A stretch of DNA of 64,000 nucleotides from contig JAMYGW020000010.1 of the NCBI GenBank assembly GCA_025617375.2, forward strand, positions 1,116,001 through 1,180,000, written 5' to 3'. The notes beneath the pieces were generated by a model that was not told the origin of the DNA, did no database searches, and saw nothing but the letters and a program-made list of their open reading frames with translations. This document shows positions 1 to 12,126 of the stretch, in pieces (positions within the stretch are counted from its first letter, which is position 1; each line of letters opens with the position of its first letter). The position numbers and the translations under genes are program-made. This stretch comes from Acarospora socialis. Taxonomy: Eukaryota > Ascomycota > Lecanoromycetes > Acarosporales > Acarosporaceae.

Positions 1-2816
1 GTCGTCATGACGGCGTTATTTATGTTCATATCATGTTCATGGCGGGCGTTGGCGGCTTCCTCACCCTACGACTTCGAACGCACTCACCACCATCCCGAAG
101 CGCAGCGGCTTTCTCGAATGGCTTCTCGACCCCCCAACCGCACTCGCCACTTACCATCCTACCATACCGTCACCGACCTACCTCGTCCTTGTAGGCTTTT
201 TATAACACACTACTCGATATGTCGGTGCATCTCCATCTGCAGCTCACACACCACGATTCCATTGCCTCCTTTGCATCAAACACCTTCCTATCATGTCTTC
301 CTGCATTCGCAGCTATATACCCAATCCAGCATTCACGGTTCACCGGTGGTTTAAGTACTATATGTCTCTTCTTGTCTATACTTCGAGCTCGCGAAAATAG
401 CGGGTCTTTACTCTAATATCGATATGGACAGGTACTTGTTAGGTGTAATTATCAGAGGTCTACGTTGTAGAATTACAGATAATCTAATTAGAAAGAAGAT
501 TGCCCAATCATCATCTTGGAAGGCAGATGGAGTACTTTGTTGACTTGCTCGAGTGAATTGCTTAAAACATTCTCATATCGCCAAGCAGTATGAGAAACCA
601 TTACTGTCCAGATATCCAGACCTCGACGTCGGCAAGACGAGTCCTGTTTATGAGGGATGCATTCAGTCGGCCTGCTCCTGACCGATCTTGCAGCCCCAAG
701 TTGCAGACCATTGCACCGAGAGAACTCGCATGTTTAGCAACGTTCAGACCCCTGATGTCAAGGAGGCTAGAGGACAGAGGTCGCCCGAATCAATCTACAT
801 GATAAGGTAGCATTCAACAGTCATGATAGTACTTCTAACATTGAGTTCCACTCGAAACATCACTATCTACCATTCACTATCCTACCTAACCTGTGTTGTT
901 GTGTGCTTTGTGTCATCCAATCAAAGGGAGACATGTGATGTGTGCTCGGTCCGCCGTCATATCTCTTCACATGCCTCGAACTCGGCTGCATCTCGTCGGA
1001 GTTGCATCCTGCACTTGGGGTAGATCTCATTGACCACGAATGGTGTTTTGTTCATGACCGAATAGGGCCTCCCATACCTTATAGAGGAAAGCTTACGTGT
1101 GTCAAGTCTGCATACCTATCTCGATCTGGATGGTTTTCGAGATACACAGGCGGTCCAAGGAGCTGGTGGGCGTCATTTTGGAAGATCGAGGGTCTAGAAG
1201 CGGGTGACGGAAAGTAGCCCAAGATCAGGGCTGAAAGAAGGGGATCTGCCCCTCGTCCCGTGGCGCTCGACCTCACTACATGGGGGTGAAGGTTAGAACC
1301 GCATCCCGACGGCTTGGGAAGGAAAGGATTTGCCCTCTATGAGAGAATTTATCGGATCGATACGGATACCAAGCTTGTCTTCGGTATATCACGGCGACAG
1401 TTCTCGGCTGAGCATTACCGATCAGAGCCTCATCTCACGCCTGATTGATCTGCCGTGCGAATAGATAACGGTTTGATAACAACCAGGCGTGAGGGATGCA
1501 CAAAGAGCTTGGCGATCCCATATCCCGGCTCTGATCCGTAAGGCAACGTAATCGCCACCCGCCCCGTTTCGGCTTCGTGCGCGCTGATCCTTGTCAAACA
1601 TGACGTCAAGCGCGCTACCCCAAGTTCCTAGTCGGACGAGGGCTGAGGACCTAATCAGGCCGGCATCGAAGCTGGGTAATTGGTTGGGAAAGCCACCCTG
1701 TGCCACAGCGTGGCTCATAGGCGTTTTCACCCCGAGCCTATCAGAGAGCTCGGTCGTATTTCCATTATGCCCAGTTTCTGAGAAAGAGGCCGGTTTAATG
1801 AGGGATTGGCGAGTTCGGTCTCTTCAACGTTTGAATATCTTACGTTAGAGAAAGCACGGGAGTACCACTATTATTGTTGTGATGGAGAAGGGGGTTGTCC
1901 ATTGGATATGGTGTTATGGTAGGGTTGGGTTGAGGGATAAAGAAACGAGAGAAGGGTCATTCGGTACGACGATGGCGGGACGGTTGTGACCTGATCAAAA
2001 TAATATCCCGCACACAGGAACGCATACGACCTCACCAACCGGCCAGGATGGTGTGCTTAGGGACGAATCAGATCCGAATACTTCGTTCGTCATGTGAAAT
2101 CGAGGGCGCTCCGAGGGTTTCTTAATACATCTCTGTTATACATCTCTTATACGTCGGTTATACATCGGTTATACATAGAAAGTATGCGTGACGTGATATG
2201 CTGCAATCATAGGGCAACGAGACCTTCGAGAAGAGAAGTGTTGCAGCCCTGAAACGAGGTCGCAGACTGATGAAGGCCGCTGATTGGATAACTAATAGAT
2301 CGGAGATGGGACTCCGACAAGCCCCAGATCGATAATCGAGCACCCTTATCGCCCTCTCTCGTTTCCTCACTCCAAATCAATCCGGCCATCTGCGATTCTG
2401 TGAGTGAACGACCTCCTGTCAGATCGGTGGTCCAACCATAAAGATAGGTAGGTAACATATACTTGTTTCATTGTTGTCTACTGGGTCGTATCCCGTATTT
2501 AGAATCGAATTTGAACCGGAACCGTAACCCTTTGCGTGAAGAACTCCATCTTTTAGCTCAAAGTCAATTCCTCTGCAAGTTTCCAACAACTCAGCCCCGG
2601 CCAAAGGAAAAAAATCATCAGGGCACTTTAGGTCAGGTAGGACGGTAGGTACCTTAGGCACGGTAAGATATAACTCACGCCTTCTTCCCCGCGATTGTGC
2701 CTCCCTCTCCTGAATCTGTGCACTTGCCTTGTCAACAGACCTTGACCTCCGCATATCAAACCTGATACCTATCGACTCTCCGACCAAGCTTCTCCGACGT
2801 AAGCAGCCTGCCCAAC
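1..2816. other. Gene-free left edge
   Basis: No reading frame here has a recognisable domain, credible introns or a good start context. Open frames are short (at most 151 codons) and overlap each other on both strands, as expected for non-coding DNA. A short tandem repeat lies at 2136-2176, listed separately. The last few hundred bases presumably carry the promoter and leader of the DUF3431 gene starting at 2817. An unrecognised non-coding RNA or decayed gene cannot be excluded. Confidence 0.6.
2136..2176. repeat. 11-bp tandem repeat, about 3.7 copies
   Basis: Consecutive units TTATACATCTC, TTATACGTCGG, TTATACATCGG and a partial TTATACAT start at 2136, 2147, 2158 and 2169. A looser related unit precedes them near 2122. 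The array is AT-rich and lies in gene-free sequence. No function is evident. Confidence 0.8.
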
Positions 2817-3879
2817 ATGTCGAACTCACCCACCGTGGGCATCGTTGTTGCTCATTACAACGAAGACCTGTCATGGCTCAACGACGCCAAGGATTCGTGT
2901 ACCGTTTACTCCAAGGGCGGCGAGAAAAACGCACCTTCCTTCCCATACACACCTCTCCCAAACATTGGTCGCGAAGGCCACACTTATCTGTACCACATCG
3001 TCGAGCATTACAATGATCTTCCCGACGTGACCATCTTCCTCCAGGGTAACATCGACGACCATGTCGTTATCAGTACAAAGGAAATAGTGGACATCTCCCG
3101 CAAGACGAAACCCGGCGAAGTGACGACGTTCTCTTTCCGCGAACTCGAGCTCTTCGACCTCTGGGACGGCATCCCGTGGGAGTTATATCCGTCTTGGAAG
3201 AGGTGGTCTTCCATCCCGCGGGTCAACGCTGCCAAGACTCCAGCTCAATATTGGAGACAGTTCTTCAAAAAGGAGGTGCCCGAATCAATCGGGTTTCAAC
3301 CTGGTGCCCTGTTTGCTGCGCACCGCGACACCATCCAACAGTACCCACAGGAACTGTATCGAGAAATGCTCAACGAATTCTTCCTGGGCGATATGGCCCA
3401 CGTCAACCCCGAGACCGGCCACCACATGGAGCGCTTCTGGCTCGCGATGTGGGACCCTGCCGAGTACATCTGCTGGGACAGCAAGAAGGACATGGCCAAA
3501 GAAAAGAGGAATGCGAAGGGCCAATTGGCCAAGGGTCACTGGCATCGCACTCCCCGTGGGGTCGAGATCGATGAGTTTACGACCCGTCCTACGACTTCTC
3601 AGTACGTTATCCATGACTGTGCCGAACAACTTACGAGGCGTGCCGCTAACAGACTCCTAGACTACCCTCGCCTCCCGTCTCCGCGACTGGGTCTCCTTCA
3701 TGACATCTGGATACAGCGAGTGCTGCATAGTATTCAAATTACAGTCTGCAATGGCTATCACACGGTGGAAATATTTTGATACGGACGTTGCCAAGGGCTT
3801 TGCAGGACAAAATAATCCCTCAATGGGCCCAGCATGGATGATTTATGTAGTCTTTGTAGTAACGAACAAGTTCCATTGA
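2817..3879 (+). CDS. DUF3431 family protein
   Basis: A fungal protein of the DUF3431 family, function unknown; the opening GIVVAHYNEDLSWL and the TIFLQGNIDDH stretch resemble glycosyltransferase-like proteins. Exon 1 runs from the ATG at 2817 to about 3605. The family-like continuation TTLASRLRDWVSFMTSGY is in another frame and needs an intron ending at 3660. The donor that restores this frame is GT at 3606 (55 bp). The better-looking GTACGT donor at 3602 would instead terminate after about 14 residues. With the 3606 donor the protein reads through ECCIVFKLQSAMAITRW to a stop at 3877-3879. The last 20 or so residues are poorly supported and another 3' intron is possible. No signal peptide or membrane segment is obvious. 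It lies 364 bp upstream of the sugar symporter on the same strand. Confidence 0.8.
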
Positions 3880-4243
3880 TACTCAGTACTGAGTTAGTCC
3901 CTGTCACTGTGTCGGTGCACGACATTCCCTGCACATGCGGCTCTGTCTGTTCATCGTGAGACGGAAGTGGCTCGCGAGGCGAAGCGACCGCTATCCCTGT
4001 TCATAAGCTCCGTAGCGGTTTGAAACTGTTCTTGCTGGCCACGAGAGCAGCTCGGAATCCATTAGACTATCTATTGTATCTTTTGATATGACATTCATCG
4101 GATTTATCTCATTTGGATGACAAGTTATGCGACCCTAGTTGCAGGCCGCGCGCCCCCTCCGAGCCCACTTTTGACATCCCCAGCGGCTGGTTGACGAGGG
4201 AAACTTTGCTGCGGACCACCACTCCAATCACCAGCCAGTCGTC
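3880..4243. other. Intergenic, DUF3431 gene to sugar symporter
   Basis: This holds the 3' end of the DUF3431 gene and the promoter of the symporter. I see no further gene or distinctive motif. Confidence 0.5.
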
Positions 4244-6503
4244 ATGGCGGTACAAGCGTCTTGGGCGGGAAGCCCTAGCATCAAGGGCCCATCGGAATCG
4301 TTGCGCATGGCGTTGTTGACCTTCAGCTTGATCGGCCTACAGTTAGTTAGTCCATCGAACTATGGCGACCATGGCCAACTGCTGAATGTCGATGCAGATT
4401 CACCTGGGCGATTGAGATGACCTGCAAGTTTTCCCCTCTCTTGCAACCCTACGCTCCGAATCAGCGGCTCATTAGGCACAGATTTCACACCTTACCTTCT
4501 TCAATTGGGCCTCGCCAAAACCCAGACCTCCCTCGTCTTCATCGCACCGCCGTTGTCGGGCTTGATCGTGCAGCCGATCATTGGAACGATATCGGACTCG
4601 TCGACGCTGAGATGGGGTCGACGACGGCCGTATATGATGGTTGGGTCGCTCATGGTGGCGGCGTGCTTCCTGACGATGGGGTGGGCATCCGAGATTGTGG
4701 GACTGGTGATAACGGATGAAGCTCGGGTTAGTGTCGAACCACGTCGCGACCGTGACTGTGACTGTGACCTAGAAGACGCCTGTTGACATGGAACGGTAGG
4801 CCAAAACCGCGGTTGAGACCCTGGCTGTGTTCTGCATCTATGCGGTAGACTTTGCTATCAATGCCGGTATCATAACCCACATCGCACTGGTTCCGAAGCA
4901 ATATCGCTAATTATACCTAGTGCAAGCATGTTGTCGCAGTCTAATCGTGGACACGCTGCCGATCCCTGAGCAGCACCTTGGCTCGGCTTGGGGTGAGATC
5001 CCCCTCTCCTAGAAGGACTTTCCGACCAGTACTAAAGCTCTCGAAGCCAGCAGGATGCTTGGTCTCGGTCATCTGCTGGGCTACGTCGCCGGTACCCTAG
5101 ACCTGTTGAAGTATTTTGGGCACTTCTTGGGGGACAGCCAATTCAAGCAGCTCTGCATCATTGCTGGTGCTGCTATCGTTTTCAGCAACGGAATTACATC
5201 ATACTGCGTTCAGGAACGAGTGCTACTGTCACGGCCGTTAGTCTGCTTACACTCACATCAGAAGCGTGCTAATCTTTCCAAAGCACCGATGAGAAGAGTT
5301 CGGGAGCGATTCACATGCTGTCAGATATAGTAAAGACGATGCTGCATTTACCCAGGAAGATCTCGGCCGTCTGCTGGATTACTTTCTGGGCTTGGATTGG
5401 TCGGTAATATCACTGGACCCTCAATCTACTTAACTAATGCTTACGATTGCTAGGATGGTCTCCATTCTTCGGTTAATATTCCTCGATCATACAAGTCATC
5501 AAGAGTAACGAGCTGACCAGCGTAGTGTACGGAACAACATGGGTCGGCGAGACGTATTACCGGCAGGACCCGAAAACGGCAGAAGAGCTAAAGACGTCAA
5601 CCGACGTACTGGGTGATATCGCGCGGAAAGGCTCCTTGGCTCTTGTGTTGTTCTCTCTGATCGCCTTTGCCGGCTCCATCATCCTCCCATGGCTCGTCAA
5701 ACCCCCAGACGATGAGGAAAAGCCACCGACGAACGGCTTCCCACACAGCCACACAAGCAAACAGAGCTTTCTTCGACAGTACCAGCCTGAGATCCCCATG
5801 GCATGGGCACTGACGCAGCTGGCCTTTGGGGCGTCAATGATCCTGGCGCCCTTCTCCCATTCCTTCCGATTCGCCACCACTCTAATCGCTTTCTGCGGGA
5901 TGTAAGTCCCTCGCTCGTTTCCCGCCCAAAAAAAGCTCCTCTAATCCTCATCGCACGCTAACGAAAACGCGCAGCCCATGGGCCATGAACGGCTGGGCGC
6001 CACTAGCCATCATGGGCGTGGAGATCAACAAACTCGGATCGTCCGCAACCGACACCCAAGCATACACCCGCCTCTCGCAAGACGGCGGCCTCGAGCTCAA
6101 CCGTCTCCCGACCAACGAACCCCCACCATATCCACGACCAACACCAGCCGGGGAACCCCCTTCCCACTCCACCGACAACGACGAAAACCAACACCCTCCT
6201 ACTCTCCCCGACAGTGACAGCGACAGCTCCGCCGGCGACATGGCCGGCATTTACCTCGGCATCCTCAACATCTTCGCCACCATCCCGCAGTTCATCGCCA
6301 CCGGCATCTCCTGGATCGCCTTCTCCATCCTCGAGCCGGGCAAGAGCCCGGAGTTAAGCCAAGGTGACGGGGCAGAGGGAGGAGATGAGGCGCATAAACG
6401 GATCGTCAGGAACGGGCTTAGTGGCACCGCGGTTTGTCTGGCGGTCGGCGCGGTGTGTTCGTTCGTGGCGGCGTGGCGGACTTTGAGGTTGAGGAAATTG
6501 TGA
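4244..6503 (+). CDS. GPH-family sugar (sucrose/maltose-type) H+ symporter
   Basis: A major-facilitator membrane protein of the glycoside-pentoside-hexuronide:cation family (fungal SUT1-like), expected to import a disaccharide with protons at the plasma membrane. Ten exons: 4244-4341, 4398-4423, 4482-4726, 4800-4866, 4921-4992, 5047-5236, 5284-5399, 5454-5471, 5526-5901, 5975-6503. They sum to 1,737 nt and give 578 residues in one frame. Diagnostic stretches: FTWAIEMTYFTPYLLQLGL in TM1, the TM2-3 loop LRWGRRRPY, AVQACCRSLIVDTLP, SAWASRMLGLGHLLGYVAGT, YGTTWVGETYY and PWAMNGWAPLAIMGVEIN. A long hydrophilic Pro/Ser/Asp-rich cytoplasmic loop (exon 10) precedes the last helices. Unspliced, the gene looks broken, but every interruption is an intron. 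Intron 2 (4424-4481) has a GC donor, and the 5400 donor is GTCGGT, also weak. An 18-nt exon lies at 5454-5471. The substrate is inferred from family only. Confidence 0.9.
4424..4481 (+). other. GC-AG intron
   Basis: The 58-bp second intron of the sugar symporter starts with GCAAGT after a T and ends in CACAG. No GT donor nearby joins the conserved EMT and YFTPYLL segments in frame. The extended match GCAAGT is the usual form of a GC-AG donor. Confidence 0.8.
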
Positions 6504-7294
6504 TGGTGGACTTGGAATTCGCGTTACTGGGGGAAGGGGGGAAGGCGGGGGCCGTTGTGGGTCGCGGAGGGCGTTGGATGGACTGTAGGAGGGGCAGTGG
6601 CGCGCCAAGCTGGTTGGGCGATCTAGTACTACATCTCTCGGCGCCGTTTCTGTATAGGGGAGTGTTGAGTTGGGGTTTGAGGAAGATGTCGGCTCTCGCT
6701 TCTGGCTCTATATATAATTTGTATATCGACAGGAATAGATAGATCCCCTTCGTGCTCGGCGTCGGATCTTGCTTCGTGCTTCTACATCTTGGGTGTCTAT
6801 ATTCGAGTATGTCATTAGCCCCCAACTACTGGACGTCTCTGTACTACCTATCCGTACGATGACCACTATTTCACCCGCTCGATAAACTTTTGGCTTCATT
6901 ATATATCTAGTACTGCGGGGACCTGATCTCGAGGCATCAAAGTGCGGGGGGGGAAAGGCTACCTATAACTCGTACGGTATGGTACAGGGAAAGCGAATAA
7001 ATAAGTGCAGATATGATCAGACAGACAGCTTGAGTACCTCGACACATTCCTGTTTGAGAGAGAGGGAGTAGACACAGCAAAGCGAACGCCGTAAATAGTG
7101 ACCGTCCGGGATAACTCCACGTTCTGCTGTATATCCTTCAAATGGCCCGACGGTGGCGAAGTACCAAAAAAAACGAGTATGGGCGCGCGCATGTCATCGT
7201 CCGGCCAAGGCCCTCGCGGGAATGTCCGCAAAGATAATGGCCGTCAAGAATCGAGTTTGGAGGGATCGCCTTGTTCGACGGGCAAGCTAAGCGC
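6504..7294. other. Convergent intergenic region
   Basis: This 791 bp lies between the 3' ends of the symporter (+) and the mannosyltransferase (-). It has a G-run near 6943-6952 and an AT-rich stretch around 6700-6730. No supported gene is seen; it probably holds both 3' UTRs and terminators. Confidence 0.5.
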
Positions 7295-8708
7295 TCAATC
7301 CTGCTCTTTCTCGTATCCCGCCGGTTTCTGGAGGCCGTTGACGTCGAAATAGCGTGAGGTGCCTGGGTTCGGTTGTCAGTGGGAGAATGTTGCGAATATC
7401 GCCCTTCGGCGGTATCTGCGAAACTCACAGGAGTAGCCTTTCCAATCGAAGTTGTCCTTTGGGTTGCAATGGCATTTCAGCTCCATCCTTTTGTCGTCGC
7501 CGGTTGGGCAGTGGGTGAAAGGGACGTGGTAGTAGGCGATGTCGTTGAAGAAATGCACTTCTTCCTTCTTGAGGAGAAGAGCGGCGGCGATGGAGTGCAC
7601 TGGAGCGTCGCCCCATCGCTCGTAGAAGAAGCCGCCGTCGTGGTCGAGCGCGTTGAAGTAGTCGAGGTAGGCCTGGGACCGGAGCCAGTCGAGGTTGCCG
7701 ATTTCGAAGTTGGACCACTGGCAGAGTATTGTCAGTTGCATTTTCCAGGCACACGACCGGGCGACTTACGAAATGGCAGTGGTTATATGTTTTCCCGCCA
7801 TCGTCGCTCAAGAAGCCCATCGAGTTGCCTTCGGCGATATGTTCTGGATGCGCCTTCGTGAAGTTCTTCACGCTATCCCACAGTGTCGGAATCGTCTCCA
7901 CATACTCGTAGAGACTCAAGACGAAGCTGTACTTCTTCCCGTGGTCGCGCATATACCTGAAGGTGTCGTAGTTGATGTCGCAGAAGAGATCGATGCTTGG
8001 CTCGACGCGCCAATACCATTCGAATTGATTCATCAAGGGGTGACGGAAGAAGAAGCCAGACTCGAAGCGGCACATATGTCGGTAGCTGATAGAGTCTCCG
8101 TAGATGATCTTCCGCTCCGCCATGTCTTCCCTGACTTTGCGTGCCTTCTCCTGATCGATGAAGTCGGGAAATGACCAGTGTTCCGTCGGGATCAGGCCGT
8201 AATGGGTCTTTCCGGAGATGAGAGAAGTCGTGACTTTCTTGAAGGTCTCGTCGAAGGGCTTGTCGTTCAGGAAGACCCAGTCATAGTGGTATTTCCTATT
8301 GAACCGATCCTCGACCTGACGGATCGAGTGGGCTATGTCCCAAATATCCGAGTTCCGTGCCAACGTCACGAAGGTTGCATTCATTCGTTCCCCTCCTGCC
8401 GCCGCTGGGGGAAGACTAGTTGACGTGTACGGAGTAGTCGGAGCACTTGTCCCTCCCGTTGCCTGCGGCTGTCCTGGGCTTGCCGCACCTGCAGTCTGGG
8501 AGGCACTCCATTTCGACTTTTGTTCATTAATGATGTCGGTTGCGCTTGGTAAGGGCGTACGAGGTATCGAAGACGAAGAGATAAAGTAGAGTATTAAAAG
8601 TCCCTTTCCAGGTCAGTGTTCCCGCGGACCCAAGTCATAGCACCGTGCTAGACTTACAAAAAACGCAAACAAGATATAACGCAAGTATTTAGCTGAACTC
8701 GTCGCCAT
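7295..8708 (-). CDS. GT15 alpha-1,2-mannosyltransferase (KTR/MNT family)
   Basis: A Golgi type II membrane enzyme of the KRE2/MNT1 family that transfers mannose from GDP-mannose in alpha-1,2 linkage to N- or O-glycans of secretory proteins. Four exons on the minus strand: 8708-8658, 8603-7770, 7717-7429, 7362-7295 (1,242 nt, 413 residues). The signal anchor is [18 protein letters not shown] (about residues 8-25), split by the first intron. A Ser/Thr/Pro-rich stem follows. The catalytic domain starts at [13 protein letters not shown] and has [71 protein letters not shown] and a Cys-rich HCNP region. It ends at ...GYEKEQD. All introns are 52-66 bp with GTRAGT donors. It resembles KTR1/KTR3-like paralogues; I cannot name the exact orthologue. 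Confidence 0.93.
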
Positions 8709-9448
8709 ATTTAAGCCCTCTCCAGCAAGTGCGCCCTGTCCGGGTCCTTGTACCAGTTGCTCCGTTGAGGGTGAAGAAAGCTCTACTTCTTCTTGAACTC
8801 CAGCTGTAGATTGTTTTCTGAGACGCCTTCGCACAATGCCAGGTAGATGGGACAGGATAGCGCTGCGAACACTTAACGATTGGAATAGAGTCGGTCGATC
8901 CCTGCGCCGTGGCGTTTTCGATTGACTGGAGGTCAGATTGGGATGATTGATAAATCTACTGCACACCTAGCCCAAATTCAGGAAAAGCGTCATGAACGGC
9001 GTCAATGATTCATAGAAATGCACAAGATGACCTCGCAGAGAGAGAAGTGTGTAGCGTGTGAATCGTAGAGGCCGGAGTTGATATTGATATGGCTGAAGCC
9101 AGGTAAGGGGTGTAAGTTATTGTCTGGTTGTGCACTTGGTCACCTTAACCTGCCGTAGTTAGCCTCACCACTAGTTGGCTCATCGATATCATTCAATATC
9201 AAGTAGGGTAACTGACTGTTACCATTCTCTCTATTTTTTTATTGTACACATTACTTTCAGATGCTAGGATACTGACATTCTTTCAAGTTAACATCTGGTC
9301 ATAATCACTCACTGAAGATCGTCAACCTCTCACGGAGCAGTGTACAGGCCAGTACGGAAGTGCGAAACTCCATCTATTCCGCGGGGAAACCTACCTGATT
9401 GAAGGGGCTGTATTCTATACCACTAGACCGAGCTGTCGAATTGCCTTC
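8709..9448. other. Divergent promoter region, GT15 / PAT1
   Basis: This 740 bp separates the mannosyltransferase and PAT1 starts, which point away from each other. A T-run occurs near 9233-9240. I see no additional gene; it should hold both promoters and leaders. Confidence 0.5.
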
Positions 9449-12126
9449 ATGTCTTTCTTTGGGTTTGATGCGACTCTGCCTAGAGATCGTGGGCATCCGA
9501 CAACAGGGCCGGGTTTCAAGCAAGCCCCGGATCCTTTCGCGGGGTTGTCGAAAGGATCAGCGAGGGACGAAGAAGATGACGATGCGTATGTCCTGATAGA
9601 ACTTTACTCAAAGGTCTGACTATGACTGACGTGCTTAAACTCAGTATCGATTTCGATGATACATATGACGGGTTAGGCGATCAACTAGACGAAGCAAACG
9701 ATGACTTTAATGATGATACATTTGGATCCTCGAAGCCAGCTGCGGTTGGAAAAGATTTCGATTTCTTTGGACAGACAGCCAAGGTCTCTAATGCGATCAA
9801 TGAGGAGCAACTAAGATATAGCCGTCAGCAACCCCCACCCAGACCGGTCGCATCAGTTGCGACGAATCCACCAAAACCTGCTATCAAGCCCACAAGGACC
9901 GGCTATGAGAAATATAAGGAACCGGGCTACATTCCTGAGCTTCAGGCAAATGCTAGCTTATGGGGTGTTGCACCTAAAAGGGCGCCGGGTGACTTGCAAG
10001 GTGATACACAGCGACCGCTGAGCTACGGCGGCGGTGTGGTTGGCGGTCACTCGAACACAGGAAGCGCACAGACCAAAAGGATGATGAGTCTCGAAGAAGT
10101 TGAAGCCGCGATGAGACTCCAAAACAAGAAGGCCTCGTCCAATCAAGTACCTCAGCCGCAAATGCAGGTCCAGCAAGCTGCTACTGCCATGGAAGCCGAG
10201 CCACGCCAGCAACAGCGGATCTCACAGGGACAGTCTTCGTTTGCACCTATGAAGCAGTTGACAGCCCAGCAACAAGTACCACAGGCTGCGAGACAAGGCC
10301 ATCCGCAGCACACTGGGGCAACAGAGAATGTTGTCCAGGCCCCGCAGATCCTTCAGCGCCCACAGGCTCCTCCTACTCAACCTCCAACGCAACAGACATT
10401 GCCTCAGGCTCGGCAGATCCTACAAAACCCTAACCGGCAGCAAGGACAGACCGGAACTCGCCCTTTAGAAACCTCCCAAGCGGGACAGCAAGCTCCACCT
10501 CCTTTGGCAAGTGGAATGCTTCACCAGCCACAGATAGTTACCCATCCGCAACAGCTTATGCATCTATCAGAAGAGGAACGTGCCGCTTTTCTTGTTGAGG
10601 ATGCGAAGCGAGCGAAACGGAACCATAAGATATACCTGCTCTCTAAAGACAACGGTCTTATGACGCCTCAAGATAAGAATTTCATTACCCGCATTCAATT
10701 ACAACAACTTGTCACCGCAACAGGCACTGTCAACGAACAGGATCCCGATGCCACGCTCGCCGAAGATTTCTACTATCAGGTCCACAGTCAGATCCGAGGC
10801 AGCTCCAGGCAGAATCCTCATCATCCTCTGAGCCATTTTGCCCAAACCTACCTTTTCCAAACCGGTGGACGTCAAGGTGGTATGGCCAGGAGACAGAATC
10901 GTGGCGGCGACAGTCACATGCAGAGAATGGAGCAACAGGTACAACGTGCCGTGGAGGCAGCCAAACTCAAGCCGAAGAACAAGCAGCTAGTAATTGAAGG
11001 CAGCCTTGGCAAGATTTCGTTCAGTAACGCGAAGACACCAAAACCGTTACTGAATATAAAACGCACTGAAACCGGCGACGTCACCAACCGGCCACCAATT
11101 GCGAAGCGTCAGTCAAGTTACCGAAAGGTCCCGCAAGCCGATCTCAGTTCCACAGACCGGAAGACCATTTTGAAGGATATCGAAGCGGTGTATGACACGT
11201 TGATGCAAATGGAAGATCATGAAAGACATTTGCCACCACCGCCGACAGAAGACAGTGACGCCGGAGCTATACAGCAGCACATGGAGTGGAGGCAGAGAAT
11301 GCAACAGCTGAATAGCAGTCTGTGGGCAGAACTAAAGGTCATGGAGCCTATCAGTCCTGGATCACCTATTCCTCACCCATTTATTGCACTTCTTTCGTAT
11401 GCGAAAGGCAAGAAAGCCATTCCACGAATCTTTCGCCATCTTGACCAAGAGCAACGCCTCACGATCTTAACCATGATAGTGATACATCTCGGCCTTCTTG
11501 ATGTCATTCGGCTCGCGCAGCTCCACGATGGTGAGCACCAACTTCCTGCCGCCATTCGGGAAGAAGTGGAGCTCTTCTCACAGGCCGTAATGCCGAGCTT
11601 GTTTGGCTATGTCAATGAGGCGCCCTTACACATCGTGGTTGGCTTGCTCGGGTTAATTCTGGAGAGGGTCAACGTGCAGACAGCTGCCAGGACAAAGATC
11701 GGACTAGGCATATTAACGATGCTCGTCAGTCGCGCGGAGTTGATAAAGCAAGCCGGCAGGGTAAGCGAGGTGGAATGGAGTCAGTGGACTAGCTGTTACA
11801 ACAGGCTCTTTGACCTTCTTGAACCGGTCCTTGGCCACATCTTTCCCGGATCGGTCAACTCGGGCGAAGACATGTATGTGTGGCAATTCTTAGCTGCCAT
11901 CGGGATCGGTGCCAGTCCCGAACAGCAGCAAAGGCTGGTGATTGCCGTCAAGTAAGTTCCGCCCTGATCTTATTAGAATTATCCACTTACATTGGTGAAC
12001 AGGGATCGAGTAATGGAGACAGTTATGCAAAGCAAGACATTACCACCAGATATGGCGAGCGAAAGGCTTGGCAACGTCAACCTATTCATGCGGGCTATCG
12101 GTTTGGACGTCGAACTACTTGGCTGA
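9449..12126 (+). CDS. PAT1: PAT1 mRNA decapping/decay factor
   Basis: Cytoplasmic scaffold that links deadenylated mRNA, the Lsm1-7 ring and the Dcp2 decapping enzyme in P-bodies. Three exons: 9449-9585, 9645-11951, 12003-12126 (2,568 nt, 855 residues). The N-terminus MSFFGFDATLPRDRGHP and the acidic IDFDDTYDGLGDQLDE motif are typical of fungal Pat1. A Gln/Pro-rich low-complexity middle (about residues 180-310) fits P-body condensation. It is followed by LSEEERAAFLVEDAKRAKRN, a conserved central segment ending KTPKPLLNIKRTE, and the alpha-helical C-terminal Pat1 domain (HPFIALLSYAKGKKAIPRIF; LTMIVIHLGLLDVIRLAQL). The first exon is short, so the long open frame at 9622 has no correct ATG of its own; the true start is in exon 1. 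The last 41 codons lie in exon 3, ending IGLDVELLG. Confidence 0.95.

Noticed and set aside
4244-6503. Apparent multiple breaks in the sugar transporter
   Set aside because: All interruptions are explained by nine introns (one GC-AG); the spliced model is 1,737 nt in one frame with all family motifs.
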